Origin: an uncultured Parabacteroides sp.
GTDB lineage: Bacteria > Bacteroidota > Bacteroidia > Bacteroidales > Tannerellaceae
Direction of reading: 5' to 3'
NCBI GenBank assembly: GCA_944326775.1
Contig: CALVFH010000017.1
Coordinates: 1 to 34,118 of the forward strand
DNA length: 34,118 bases
The notes under the pieces are model-generated. The model was given only the letters and a program-made list of their open reading frames with translations, was not told where the DNA came from and ran no database searches. Numbering within the stretch: the first letter of the stretch is position 1; each line of letters begins with the position of its first letter. Both the position numbers and the translations under genes were made by a program. This document shows positions 8,044 through 15,416 of the stretch, in pieces.

Positions 8044-9414
8044 TTATGCCATCTGTGCATCTTTATCTTTCTTGTCTGCCGAAACCTTAATAATAAAGTT
8101 CTTCGCCGAATAGAACGGAGTCAAGCTAATATCACAAGTAATACGTTTGGTTACCGGATCCTGGGTAGGTTCTTTAATCTCGTAATTCTGGAACAAGTTG
8201 CCGTACCCTTTGTAATCATTCAGGAAAGCCTGTATTTTTGCCTTCAGGTTCTTAGGCGAATTATACGGATCCCAATTTTCAAGCGCTACCTCATGAACGT
8301 AATTCATCAAGACTTTCTTCACCCAGTCGAATACACGGACAATAGGATATTCCTTCATTGCCGTATTATCTCCATTATAAAGCGTCGTATTGTTGAAAGC
8401 CATCACGCGTCCTTCCGAATAAACCATCGGAATAACCTGATTATCCATCAAGGCTGCAATCTGAGACTTTAACAGGTCCAGTTTCACCCCTTTCACCCCG
8501 TCCAAAGTTCCATATTTCTTACCGCCGGCGCCCTGAGCCATATTGGCACTTTCATCATACAGCTTTCCGGCCAAAGCCCCCGAACCATAAACATAGAACG
8601 CCGCATTGTCTTTTTCATCCTCCGACAATTTCTCGGAATCGCGACCGACAAGCCAATTGGCAGTCATGATAACATTCTGAAGTTCAATATCGCTATCTCG
8701 GTAACCTTCCGTATTATTATAGAGGTCGTCAAAAGAATATTCATCGGCATGATCAGTAATCAACATGACCTTATATTTAAAGGCAATCTTAGCCCATTGC
8801 AACAAAGTAGGCTTGTCCTGGAAAACATTTCCTCCTACCACCAAAAGGCTATAGCAATCTTTCAGACTCAAGCGGTCAAAACCGTTACGAAGAATGTCTT
8901 CAACTTCCCGGGCAAAGCCAGAATCCGGATCGGCAATATCATCTTTATACACATTAATAATGCGCAAATTCTTAACCTTATCCGTATTGGCTGTTTTGAA
9001 GAAGCCGTCGAGCGCCCGGTAAGAACGCTCCAGATTAGCCGTAGCAAACAAGGCATCCGTAATTCCCTGGCTCAACAGATTGGTATATTTTTCCTCTTTT
9101 GACTTGCACGCGTCCACAAACTCAGTCGGCGTTTCATGCCCTTCGTCCAAAATCTCAAGCCAGCCTTTAATATCGTTGATCAAACTTTCCCGCTTATCCT
9201 TAAAACGCTTGTCAGACAAGAACACCGCCTTAGCAGCCTTACGGGCCGGATTCAAATTATCCGCATCGGGCATAAAACCACGGACTGCGTTAAAACCTCC
9301 ATATGCCGAAAGCAGTTTCGACACATCTTGAGCAGGTTGTTGTGGACGTACCTCACTTGCTCTTGAGGTAGCCTGGGACGCTATATTGCTTTTTTGCATT
9401 TCAGTATCTGCCAT
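8044..9414 (-). CDS. tssC: T6SS contractile sheath large subunit TssC
   Basis: The 456-aa product begins with a polar leader (MADTEMQKSNIASQATSRAS). A region around AYGGFNAVRGFMPDADNL is followed by the TssC core, with DRLSLKDCYSLLVVGGNVF and an ANWLVGRDSEKLSEDEKDNAAFYVYG segment. A C-terminal beta region (TKRITCDISLTPFYSAKNFIIKV) probably makes the inter-subunit handshake. Length and order match the Bacteroidetes TssC family (DUF5458). With TssB it forms the sheath around the Hcp tube. It lies 23 nt after tssB and 33 nt before the first tube gene, so sheath and tube are co-transcribed. Confidence 0.9.
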   Translation of the reverse strand: MADTEMQKSNIASQATSRASEVRPQQPAQDVSKLLSAYGGFNAVRGFMPDADNLNPARKAAKAVFLSDKRFKDKRESLINDIKGWLEILDEGHETPTEFVDACKSKEEKYTNLLSQGITDALFATANLERSYRALDGFFKTANTDKVKNLRIINVYKDDIADPDSGFAREVEDILRNGFDRLSLKDCYSLLVVGGNVFQDKPTLLQWAKIAFKYKVMLITDHADEYSFDDLYNNTEGYRDSDIELQNVIMTANWLVGRDSEKLSEDEKDNAAFYVYGSGALAGKLYDESANMAQGAGGKKYGTLDGVKGVKLDLLKSQIAALMDNQVIPMVYSEGRVMAFNNTTLYNGDNTAMKEYPIVRVFDWVKKVLMNYVHEVALENWDPYNSPKNLKAKIQAFLNDYKGYGNLFQNYEIKEPTQDPVTKRITCDISLTPFYSAKNFIIKVSADKKDKDAQMA

Positions 9415-9437
9415 AATCTCTATCCTATTTTAAGTGA

Positions 9438-9902
9438 TTATTTATTATCTTCAAGTTCAGCCAACATCGCCTTCAGCATGGCTTTCAATTCTTCCCTTCC
9501 GGTATTATCTTTCAAAATCTCTCTCAGTTTACGATTCTGCTCAATACTCTTGCGGATTTTGCTACTGGTATCGATTTTTCTCTTTACCCCTGAAAGGAAT
9601 GCACTATTCTCTACCAAACGTCCTTTTCCGCCCTGCGCTTCAAAATCACGCAATTCGTTGAAATGAAGCACCTCATTAACCGTACCTCCTTCTTCATCCA
9701 CGAAATCCACCTCAACCGAAGGTTTAAAATGGGAAAAAGCATCGTTTATCGTCTGAATATCATCTACAAATTCAGGATCTCCCGGTTCGACATTGGACGT
9801 GTATTGGTCAATCATCAACGTCTTGTTATTGTCTATCGGATTGACTTTCGCACTCGATTCCTCATCTGGAGCCATCGAGATAAAATTCTCTTTCATTGCC
9901 AT
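9438..9902 (-). CDS. tssB: T6SS contractile sheath small subunit TssB
   Basis: The 154-aa product contains EVDFVDEEGGTVNEVLHFNELRDFEAQG, matching the TssB core ('f.sl.DF.P..l' region). A helical C-terminal tail follows (EQNRKLREILKDNTGREELKAMLKAML). TssB pairs with TssC in the sheath, and its exposed helix is the usual docking point for the TssH ATPase. It lies between tssH and tssC. The start at 9902 reads MAMKENF; a second ATG two codons later is equally possible. No enzyme motif is expected. Confidence 0.87.
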   Translation of the reverse strand: MAMKENFISMAPDEESSAKVNPIDNNKTLMIDQYTSNVEPGDPEFVDDIQTINDAFSHFKPSVEVDFVDEEGGTVNEVLHFNELRDFEAQGGKGRLVENSAFLSGVKRKIDTSSKIRKSIEQNRKLREILKDNTGREELKAMLKAMLAELEDNK

Positions 9903-9968
9903 AATACATGCATGTTTTAATGGTTCTATTTTTCTTTTAAATTTATTATCCTCTTTTACCTTCGTCCG

Positions 9969-12446
9969 TTAGATTACCTGAAAATCAGGATGTCCGTCTT
10001 TCATCTGGACTTTCACCGTATCCCCGGATTTGATTTTTCCCGAAATAATCAGTTTCGACAAAGGATGACGTAATTCTTTCCGAATAATACCAATAACCGG
10101 CCTTGCTCCATACTGCGGATTAAAGCCCATCATGGCTATATCCCGTTTGGCTTCCTGGTCAATATCCAATTGGATATTTTGTTCATCCAACAATTTAAGC
10201 AACCCCTTCAAATGGATTTCGAAAATCCGGGTAACCGTTTCTTCCGTAATCGGCGAGAAAGGAACAATCTCCGTCAAACGTCCAAGAAACTCCGGTCTGA
10301 AATAATTCTGCATAATATCCATCAAATCGTTATTCTGAGGGATATGTCCCTTGTTGAAGGAATCTACGATAAACTGACTTCCAATATTCGACGTAAAAAG
10401 AATCAGCGCATTCGAAAAATCGCCGACCCGCCCTAACCGGTCATGCAGTTTCCCTTCATCCAGAATTTGCAGGAAAAGATCGAATACCGACTTGTGAGCT
10501 TTTTCTATCTCATCAAAAAGAACTACCGAATACGGTTTCTGACGAATCTTGTTGACCAACAATCCCCCTTCTTCATAACCGACATATCCCGGAGGAGCAC
10601 CATAAAGCAATGCCACGGAATGCTCTTCCTTAAATTCCGACATGTCAAAACGGATAAGGGCTGATTCATCTTCAAAAAGGAATGCGGCCAAGGCTTTCGA
10701 CAATTCCGTCTTACCAGTACCCGTAGGCCCCAGGAAAAAGAACGAACCCATCGGTTGCCCTTTCTTATTCAACCCCGAACGAGATTCGAACACCGCATCA
10801 AGTACAATCCTCACGGCATGATCCTGTCCGACAACACGCCGTTTCAAGGTCGCTTCCGCATTGATCAACCGATCGCGCTCTTTCGATTGAACTTTACCTA
10901 ACGGGATCCCCGTCTGACGGGCTACCACCGCATACAAATCTGAGCTATCCAACTCCGTCTGTTTTTCACAACTCATCCCCGATAACTGATCGAGAATTTT
11001 CTCCAGATAGTCGATCCGCTCTTTTACCGTCGGAATCTTATTAAAATCGACATCGGCATCAAGACGCGCCATTAAAATGCAACTCATCTGATTGGATAGC
11101 TTATAATAAAACCATTCCAAATCCGTCATCAACTGGCGATCTTCCGTTTTCCCGACCTGCTCCACCAACTGGGCAAGTTCTGTACGCAAAACAGCTATAT
11201 CATTAGCCGACATATCATTCATGGTCTTCACCAAAGCCATCGTACGGTCAATCAAGTCGAATGCAGAATCAGGCAAAGCCTTTTCCGTCAGATACCGTTT
11301 GGCCAGCCGGATAGCATCAGCCATTACCGGTTCCTCGATTCCAAGATGATGGTATTCCGAATAAGCAGACAAAGATCCTTTCAAAATCCGGAGGCACAGA
11401 TCAGCATTCGGTTCTTCGATGGTAATCTTTTCAAGTTTGGTAACAAACTCTTTATCCGTTTCAATATGCTTGGTATATCCATCGACTGATGCCGTGCAAA
11501 GCAACAGCAGACTTCCCTTGTTTAATTCCTGTTTAAGAATGGACGATGCTCCATACAGATTACTTTGTTTGTCGAACAGTTTATCGACCGACTCGATAAT
11601 CAGAATAGCATTCGGCAACTCTTTAATCTCCTGCAACAGATTCTTAAAACGGTCTTCCAGCTCACCCTTATAAGAGGCGTCTGCACCAAGCCCCGCCACA
11701 TCCAACTCGTAGGCCGAAGCATTAGCCAGAAATGAAGGAACAAGGCCGGCGGCCAATTTCTTCACGAAAGCATTAATCAAAGAAGTTTTACCTACTCCCG
11801 ACTCTCCGGTAATCAGCAAATTCGACTTTGTCTTGCGCCCCATAATCTCAAAGATGGTAGCAATCTCGTTTTCAAATCCTACCACGGGACCAAGTTTCCC
11901 GCTCCGTTCCTCTTCTACCTTATTAATACAATATTTTTCAACGAGTCCTTTACTCCCGGAATACGAAGTTTCTGTCCGATAGCTGCTGCCTGCAAATGCC
12001 GATTTCTGTCCTCCGCCCATTTTTTCAGCAATTTCAGCGGCACTGAGCGGCAAGGTTTTCAACTGTTCAAATGTAAATCCGACACCGGGCGTAACCAATG
12101 CAGCCAAGATGCAAACCGGCTCACATTCCGACAGACCGAATTTCTCTTTATACGCTTCAGCCTCTTCCAAAACCGCTTCAGATTCCGTTGAGTAATCCAA
12201 GTCTTTTTGTGGCTTTGAAGCTCGTGGAGATAATTGCATTTGTACATCAGCCCATTCCTGAAGATAATAATAATCCTTATTAAGATCTACCTCTATAAAA
12301 TGAACCAAACCTATCGTTTTATGCAAAAGGGCTTTCAGCAAATGAGCCGGATAAATGGCATCACTGCAATATTCTTCTGCAAAAGAATTAGCAATTTCTT
12401 TCAAATGATTCATAAGCTCAACTCTTTGATGGTAAATATTCTCCAC
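9969..12446 (-). CDS. tssH: T6SS sheath-disassembly ATPase TssH/ClpV
   Basis: The 825-aa ClpB-family unfoldase has an N-domain at 1-160 and two AAA modules. D1 has Walker A GESGVGKT (about 213-220) and pore loop GADASYKGELEDRF. Its Walker B position reads ILIIESVD (Glu285-Ser286 in place of Asp-Glu), and the usual ERRF arginine-finger stretch reads FVTKLEKI. D2 is intact: GPTGTGKTEL (about 573), pore GAPPGYVGYEEGG, Walker B VVLFDEIEKAH, and sensor/Arg finger FRPEFLGRLTEIV. TssH recycles contracted TssB/TssC sheaths. The start is GTG at 12446, with an in-frame stop seven codons upstream. The next in-frame start is ATG at 12413, and a TAAGTTTG box touching the GTG would favour that ATG. It is the first gene of the operon. 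Confidence 0.9.
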   Translation of the reverse strand: MENIYHQRVELMNHLKEIANSFAEEYCSDAIYPAHLLKALLHKTIGLVHFIEVDLNKDYYYLQEWADVQMQLSPRASKPQKDLDYSTESEAVLEEAEAYKEKFGLSECEPVCILAALVTPGVGFTFEQLKTLPLSAAEIAEKMGGGQKSAFAGSSYRTETSYSGSKGLVEKYCINKVEEERSGKLGPVVGFENEIATIFEIMGRKTKSNLLITGESGVGKTSLINAFVKKLAAGLVPSFLANASAYELDVAGLGADASYKGELEDRFKNLLQEIKELPNAILIIESVDKLFDKQSNLYGASSILKQELNKGSLLLLCTASVDGYTKHIETDKEFVTKLEKITIEEPNADLCLRILKGSLSAYSEYHHLGIEEPVMADAIRLAKRYLTEKALPDSAFDLIDRTMALVKTMNDMSANDIAVLRTELAQLVEQVGKTEDRQLMTDLEWFYYKLSNQMSCILMARLDADVDFNKIPTVKERIDYLEKILDQLSGMSCEKQTELDSSDLYAVVARQTGIPLGKVQSKERDRLINAEATLKRRVVGQDHAVRIVLDAVFESRSGLNKKGQPMGSFFFLGPTGTGKTELSKALAAFLFEDESALIRFDMSEFKEEHSVALLYGAPPGYVGYEEGGLLVNKIRQKPYSVVLFDEIEKAHKSVFDLFLQILDEGKLHDRLGRVGDFSNALILFTSNIGSQFIVDSFNKGHIPQNNDLMDIMQNYFRPEFLGRLTEIVPFSPITEETVTRIFEIHLKGLLKLLDEQNIQLDIDQEAKRDIAMMGFNPQYGARPVIGIIRKELRHPLSKLIISGKIKSGDTVKVQMKDGHPDFQVI

Positions 12447-12581
12447 AAACTTAGGAAAAAAAATTTATTTTCTATGATTATTCGCCTAAAAAATATGTGA
12501 TTATAAACACAATCGATACAAAATCCTGCTTTTGATTCAAAATACATCCAACCGGAAAGAGAAATGCCACCCAAATGCGGC

Positions 12582-12691
12582 CAGTACCTTCCGCAACATA
12601 CTCCAGTACCATGCCCAACATACTCCAGTACCTTGCTCAACATACTCGAGTACTTACGGCAAGGTACTGGAGTATGTTGGGCATGGTACTG
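12582..12691. repeat. Five 22-bp repeat units, three direct then two inverted
   Basis: Units start at 12582, 12604 and 12626 (each CAGTACC, five variable bases, then CAACATACTC). They are followed by inverted units at 12648 and 12670 (GAGTA...GGTACTG). Unit 5 is the exact reverse complement of unit 2. Unit 4 matches unit 3 inverted at 17 of 22 positions, with the first 11 identical. As a result 12603-12636 and 12659-12692 are perfect 34-bp inverted arms around a 22-nt loop that contains the palindrome TACTCGAGTA. The array begins 136 bp upstream of the tssH GTG. Its function is unknown; it could be a transcript-ending hairpin, a protein-binding array or a palindromic mobile repeat. Confidence 0.9.
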
Positions 12692-12902
12692 GCTGTCGGA
12701 TGGGACGCTCAGGTGTGTTAGTTGTCATTTAACGATTTTAGTTGACTCAATATCTTTTTATCGATAAGGCAGGATGACTCCGGTTTGCATTATTTTTATA
12801 TCAAGTTAACCTCCTTTTAAGTTATTCACTCGCGGGGTTGTCCTTTATATCCTTCCGCAAAAATTGCTTTATATGAATAATGTTCGGTTGAAATATGTTC
12901 AT

Positions 12903-12910
12903 TACATTTG
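12903..12910 (+). promoter_or_regulatory. -7 promoter box for the mod relic / rhuM operon
   Basis: TACATTTG matches TAnnTTTG exactly, 56 nt upstream of the ATG at 12966. A -33 TTTG at normal spacing is not evident. Confidence 0.5.
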
Positions 12911-12965
12911 CAATGTATGAAGAATTAATCATTTACCAAATGGAAGTGACAAAAGACATAAGTTT

Positions 12966-13952
12966 ATGGATAAGAATGAACTGGTAAATAAGATACGCGG
13001 AATAGATGGTCTGACAAACGATGAGAAATCGGCCTTGATAGAACTCCTCCGCAAGCAGAAGAAATACGGTCTGGTATGGGAGGAAGCCGATGCGCCCAAC
13101 CATATCCTTATAGAGGGGGATAACCTTGAAGCACTTACTACTCTTACCTATACGCATGAGGGCAACAATGTTGGCACAATTGTTTGGAAGAAAAAAACTA
13201 ATGGCAATAATATGGGCTTGATACCACCTGTTCATGACTATATTCTATCATATGCACACAACATAGATAACCTTTCAACTAAAAGTTTTGGTTTTCCGTT
13301 ATCAGATGAGTATTTAAAAGACGGCGGCCACAGAAAGTGCATTCTCGTGACCAACAACGAGAACAATATCTGCGAAAATGTAACCTACGAGCGCAACAAG
13401 CGGGTGATTCAAGGTTATACCACCCCAAAGGGCGAAGAAGTGCCGGGACTTACTGCCAATACATTGCGCTATTATAAGACTAACTTCATTTCGCGCGACC
13501 GCTCACCACGGAATATGCGTGCATTGGTTGCAGCCTCTACCGACATGCTTTGTATAAAGAATGATATTTACAGGAAGGCCAAACTTGCAGGACGGAACAT
13601 CAATCCCAAGATTGCCCGCTACTTTGAGGAAGGCGACAGAAGTATGCTTATAATCTACGACGAGCGTGCCCTATCAGCCATTGCTGAAATTCTTGAAACG
13701 GTGGAACCGGGCAAAGAGAAAATCAAAGTGTATGTATTCTCTGCAAGCAGCTATGCTTATGATGACGAGTTTGAAGAAGTGGCAGACAAAGTACAGCTTT
13801 GCGCTTTGCCGGACGCCATTTACCAGGCTTATCAGAAAGTGCTGCCCAAACGCCGCCCGAAGTTCCTTCCGGAAGCAATGGAAGAGGTTGGACAAAGCAA
13901 TAGTCCTGAGAACGGTATGCTTAACTTTACCGACGAGGAGGCAGAGGCATGA
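12966..13952 (+). pseudogene. Type III R-M methyltransferase (Mod) relic with two in-frame internal deletions
   Basis: The open frame is 328 aa, about half of a usual type III Mod (600-680 aa). Residues 1-66 are a normal Mod start (KYGLVWEEADAPNHILIEGD, then NLEALTTLTYTHEG). The IYIDPPYNTG motif should follow, but the chain jumps to VGTIVWKKKTNGNNMG. At about 101-118 it jumps again to KDGGHRKCILVTNNENN, which in intact Mods follows the FxGxG AdoMet motif and the target-recognition region. From there to the end it is a normal Mod C-terminus (VTYERNKRVIQGYTTPKG, then GEEVPGLTANTLRYYKTNF). Both catalytic motifs and most of the recognition domain are gone, yet the frame is open, so it cannot methylate DNA in the normal way. 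Its stop overlaps the rhuM start (ATGA). It could be decay or a retained non-catalytic protein. Confidence 0.8.
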
Positions 13953-14959
13953 GTGAAGAAATGAACAGAGGAAGCATCATCCTGTATCAGACACCGGACG
14001 GACAATCGAAAATCGAAGTCACGTTGTCGAATGATACCGTATGGCTTACTGCCGACCAGATGGCGGAACTGTTCCAACGGAACAAATCCACCATTTCAAG
14101 ACACATACGGAATATATTTGAAGAAGGAGAGCTCAACGCGGACTCAACTGTTGCATTTTTTGCAACAGTTCAAAATGAAGGCAAGCGCAAGGTAGAAAGG
14201 AACATTGCTTTCTATAATCTCGATATGATTATCAGTGTCGGATACCGTGTCAATTCACATCGGGGCGTACAGTTCCGCATCTGGGCGACACAGGTGTTGC
14301 GTGAATACCTGATAAAAGGATTCGCCATGAACGATGAACTGTTGAAGCGTGCCGGAGGTGGCAATTATTTCGATGAACTGCTCAGCCGCATACGTGACAT
14401 ACGTTCCTCGGAGAAAGTATTTTATCGCAAGATATTGGAGATTTATGCACTCAGTATCGACTATGACCCACGGGCAGAATCGACACAGTTGTTCTTCAAG
14501 ACCGTACAGAACAAGATGCATTTCTCGGCTCACGGGCATACGGCGGCGGAAATAATCTATGAGCGTGCCGATGCACAGAAAGACTTTATGGGCTTGACGT
14601 CATGGACGGGCGCATTGCCCAAACGGACTGATGCGGAAGTGGCGAAAAATTATCTTTCGACAGACGAACTGGATACATTGAACCGCATTGTCAGCCTGTA
14701 TCTGGACTTTGCGGAGTTGCAGGCAAAATCGCACAAGCCCATGTATATGAAAGACTGGATTCAGAAACTGGATGATTTTCTGAAACTGTCAGGGAAAGAA
14801 CTACTCACCCATGCCGGCAAAATATCAGCGGAAATAGCTAAGCAGAAAGCCGATGTGGAATACGACAAGTTCAAGGTAAGGACAGCAAACGAACTTACTC
14901 CGGTGGAAATACATTTTCTGGAGAACTTCGAGAAAGAACAGAAAAAGTTGAAGCGATGA
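13949..14959 (+). CDS. RhuM-family protein, cargo gene of the R-M operon
   Basis: The 336-aa product is full length for the RhuM family. The N-terminal region (SNDTVWLTADQMAELFQRNK, then STISRHIRNIFEEGEL) resembles a winged-helix DNA-binding fold. The middle carries the family signature (NIAFYNLDMIISVGYRVNS, then HRGVQFRIWATQVLREYL). The C-terminal half is helical (AAEIIYERADAQKDFMGL; ending LTPVEIHFLENFEKEQKKL). RhuM genes often sit inside type I and III restriction operons; their biochemical role is not settled. Here it is joined to the mod relic by an ATGA overlap and to the res relic by another. It is the only undamaged member of the operon, so it may still be selected. Confidence 0.85.
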   Translation: MSEEMNRGSIILYQTPDGQSKIEVTLSNDTVWLTADQMAELFQRNKSTISRHIRNIFEEGELNADSTVAFFATVQNEGKRKVERNIAFYNLDMIISVGYRVNSHRGVQFRIWATQVLREYLIKGFAMNDELLKRAGGGNYFDELLSRIRDIRSSEKVFYRKILEIYALSIDYDPRAESTQLFFKTVQNKMHFSAHGHTAAEIIYERADAQKDFMGLTSWTGALPKRTDAEVAKNYLSTDELDTLNRIVSLYLDFAELQAKSHKPMYMKDWIQKLDDFLKLSGKELLTHAGKISAEIAKQKADVEYDKFKVRTANELTPVEIHFLENFEKEQKKLKR

Positions 14960-15359
14960 AAAATATACAATACCAACAAAAGGCAGTAAGCGAACTGGTG
15001 GACAAGACCATCGGACTGCTTTCCCTGAGCGGAAACCGCCATACACTCGTGTTCAAGGCGCCGACCGGCAGCGGAAAAACCGTTATGGCATCGGAGATGC
15101 TTATGCGGCTGAATGATGAACTGGCCGAACGTCCGGATGCACCGTTCACCGAAGTAGCATACATCTGGATTGCTCCCAACAAGCTGCATGAGCAAAGCTA
15201 TTTCAAGATGAAAAACTATTTTACGGAAACGAAAATTCTGCGTCCGGTGATTTATGACGAACTTGACCATTCAATAGTCCGATAATAGTGATTATAGACG
15301 AGGAACACATATTCGGAAGCCGTAACGCAAAGAAATCGGAAAAGGTTGTAGTGTACTAA
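14956..15359 (+). pseudogene. Type III restriction subunit (Res) relic, truncated and frameshifted
   Basis: The first 109 codons are a normal Res/DEAD helicase beginning: IQYQQKAVSELVDKTIGLLS, Walker A FKAPTGSGKTVMASEML, then FTEVAYIWIAPNKLHEQS. At about 15270-15276 the frame breaks. The first frame ends VIYDELDHSIVR-stop, while another frame continues PIIVIIDEEHIFGSRNAKKSEK to a stop at 15359. The DEEH box is the helicase motif II and belongs further along the same protein, so an internal deletion has joined two non-contiguous parts out of frame. The remaining helicase and the nuclease domain are missing. The sequence stops being Res-like where the palindrome at 15347 begins. The product cannot be active. 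Confidence 0.88.
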
Positions 15360-15391
15360 ATAATTTGTGTCAACTTATTTGGTACACTACA
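15347..15391. repeat. 45-bp palindrome at the end of the R-M relic (possible IS scar and/or terminator)
   Basis: The left arm TGTAGTGTACTAAATAA (15347-15363) pairs with the right arm at 15375-15391 at 16 of 17 positions, the odd one being a G-T pair, around an 11-nt loop TTTGTGTCAAC. It sits exactly where res homology ends and 25 nt past the stop of the convergent FadL-like gene. Two abutted transposon ends would look like this. It could also end transcription from either side, but there is no clear T-run after either arm. Confidence 0.75.
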
Positions 15392-15416
15392 CCCCTCTCT
15401 ATCCCAATCGCAAGAA

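Larger units (their letters stand above)
12447..12965. other. Gene-free stretch between T6SS operon and R-M relic
   Basis: These 519 bases separate the divergent tssH and mod relic. The part next to tssH (12447-12580) is AT-rich and should hold the operon promoter; only a TAAGTTTG box touching the GTG stands out. The middle holds the 22-bp repeat array (12582-12691). The rest (12692-12902) shows nothing I can name, followed by the mod promoter at 12903. Short open frames across the repeat array are by-products of the repeats. No tRNA or obvious structured RNA other than the hairpin is seen. Confidence 0.6.

Noticed and set aside
448-12446. Extracellular contractile injection system or prophage tail instead of T6SS
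   Set aside because: A two-part TssB/TssC sheath plus a ClpV recycling ATPase is specific to T6SS; no lysis, capsid or tail-fibre genes are seen.
12582-12691. CRISPR array
   Set aside because: Units are contiguous with no spacers and some are inverted, and there are no cas genes nearby.
12532-12767. Two overlapping plus-strand open frames rich in repeated HTPVPC/TYSST segments
   Set aside because: They are translations of the 22-bp repeat array; both have different frames of the same repeat, no start signal and no family resemblance.
12940-12987. 16-codon upstream ORF overlapping the mod relic start
   Set aside because: Short, out of frame and without support beyond an ATG; likely chance.
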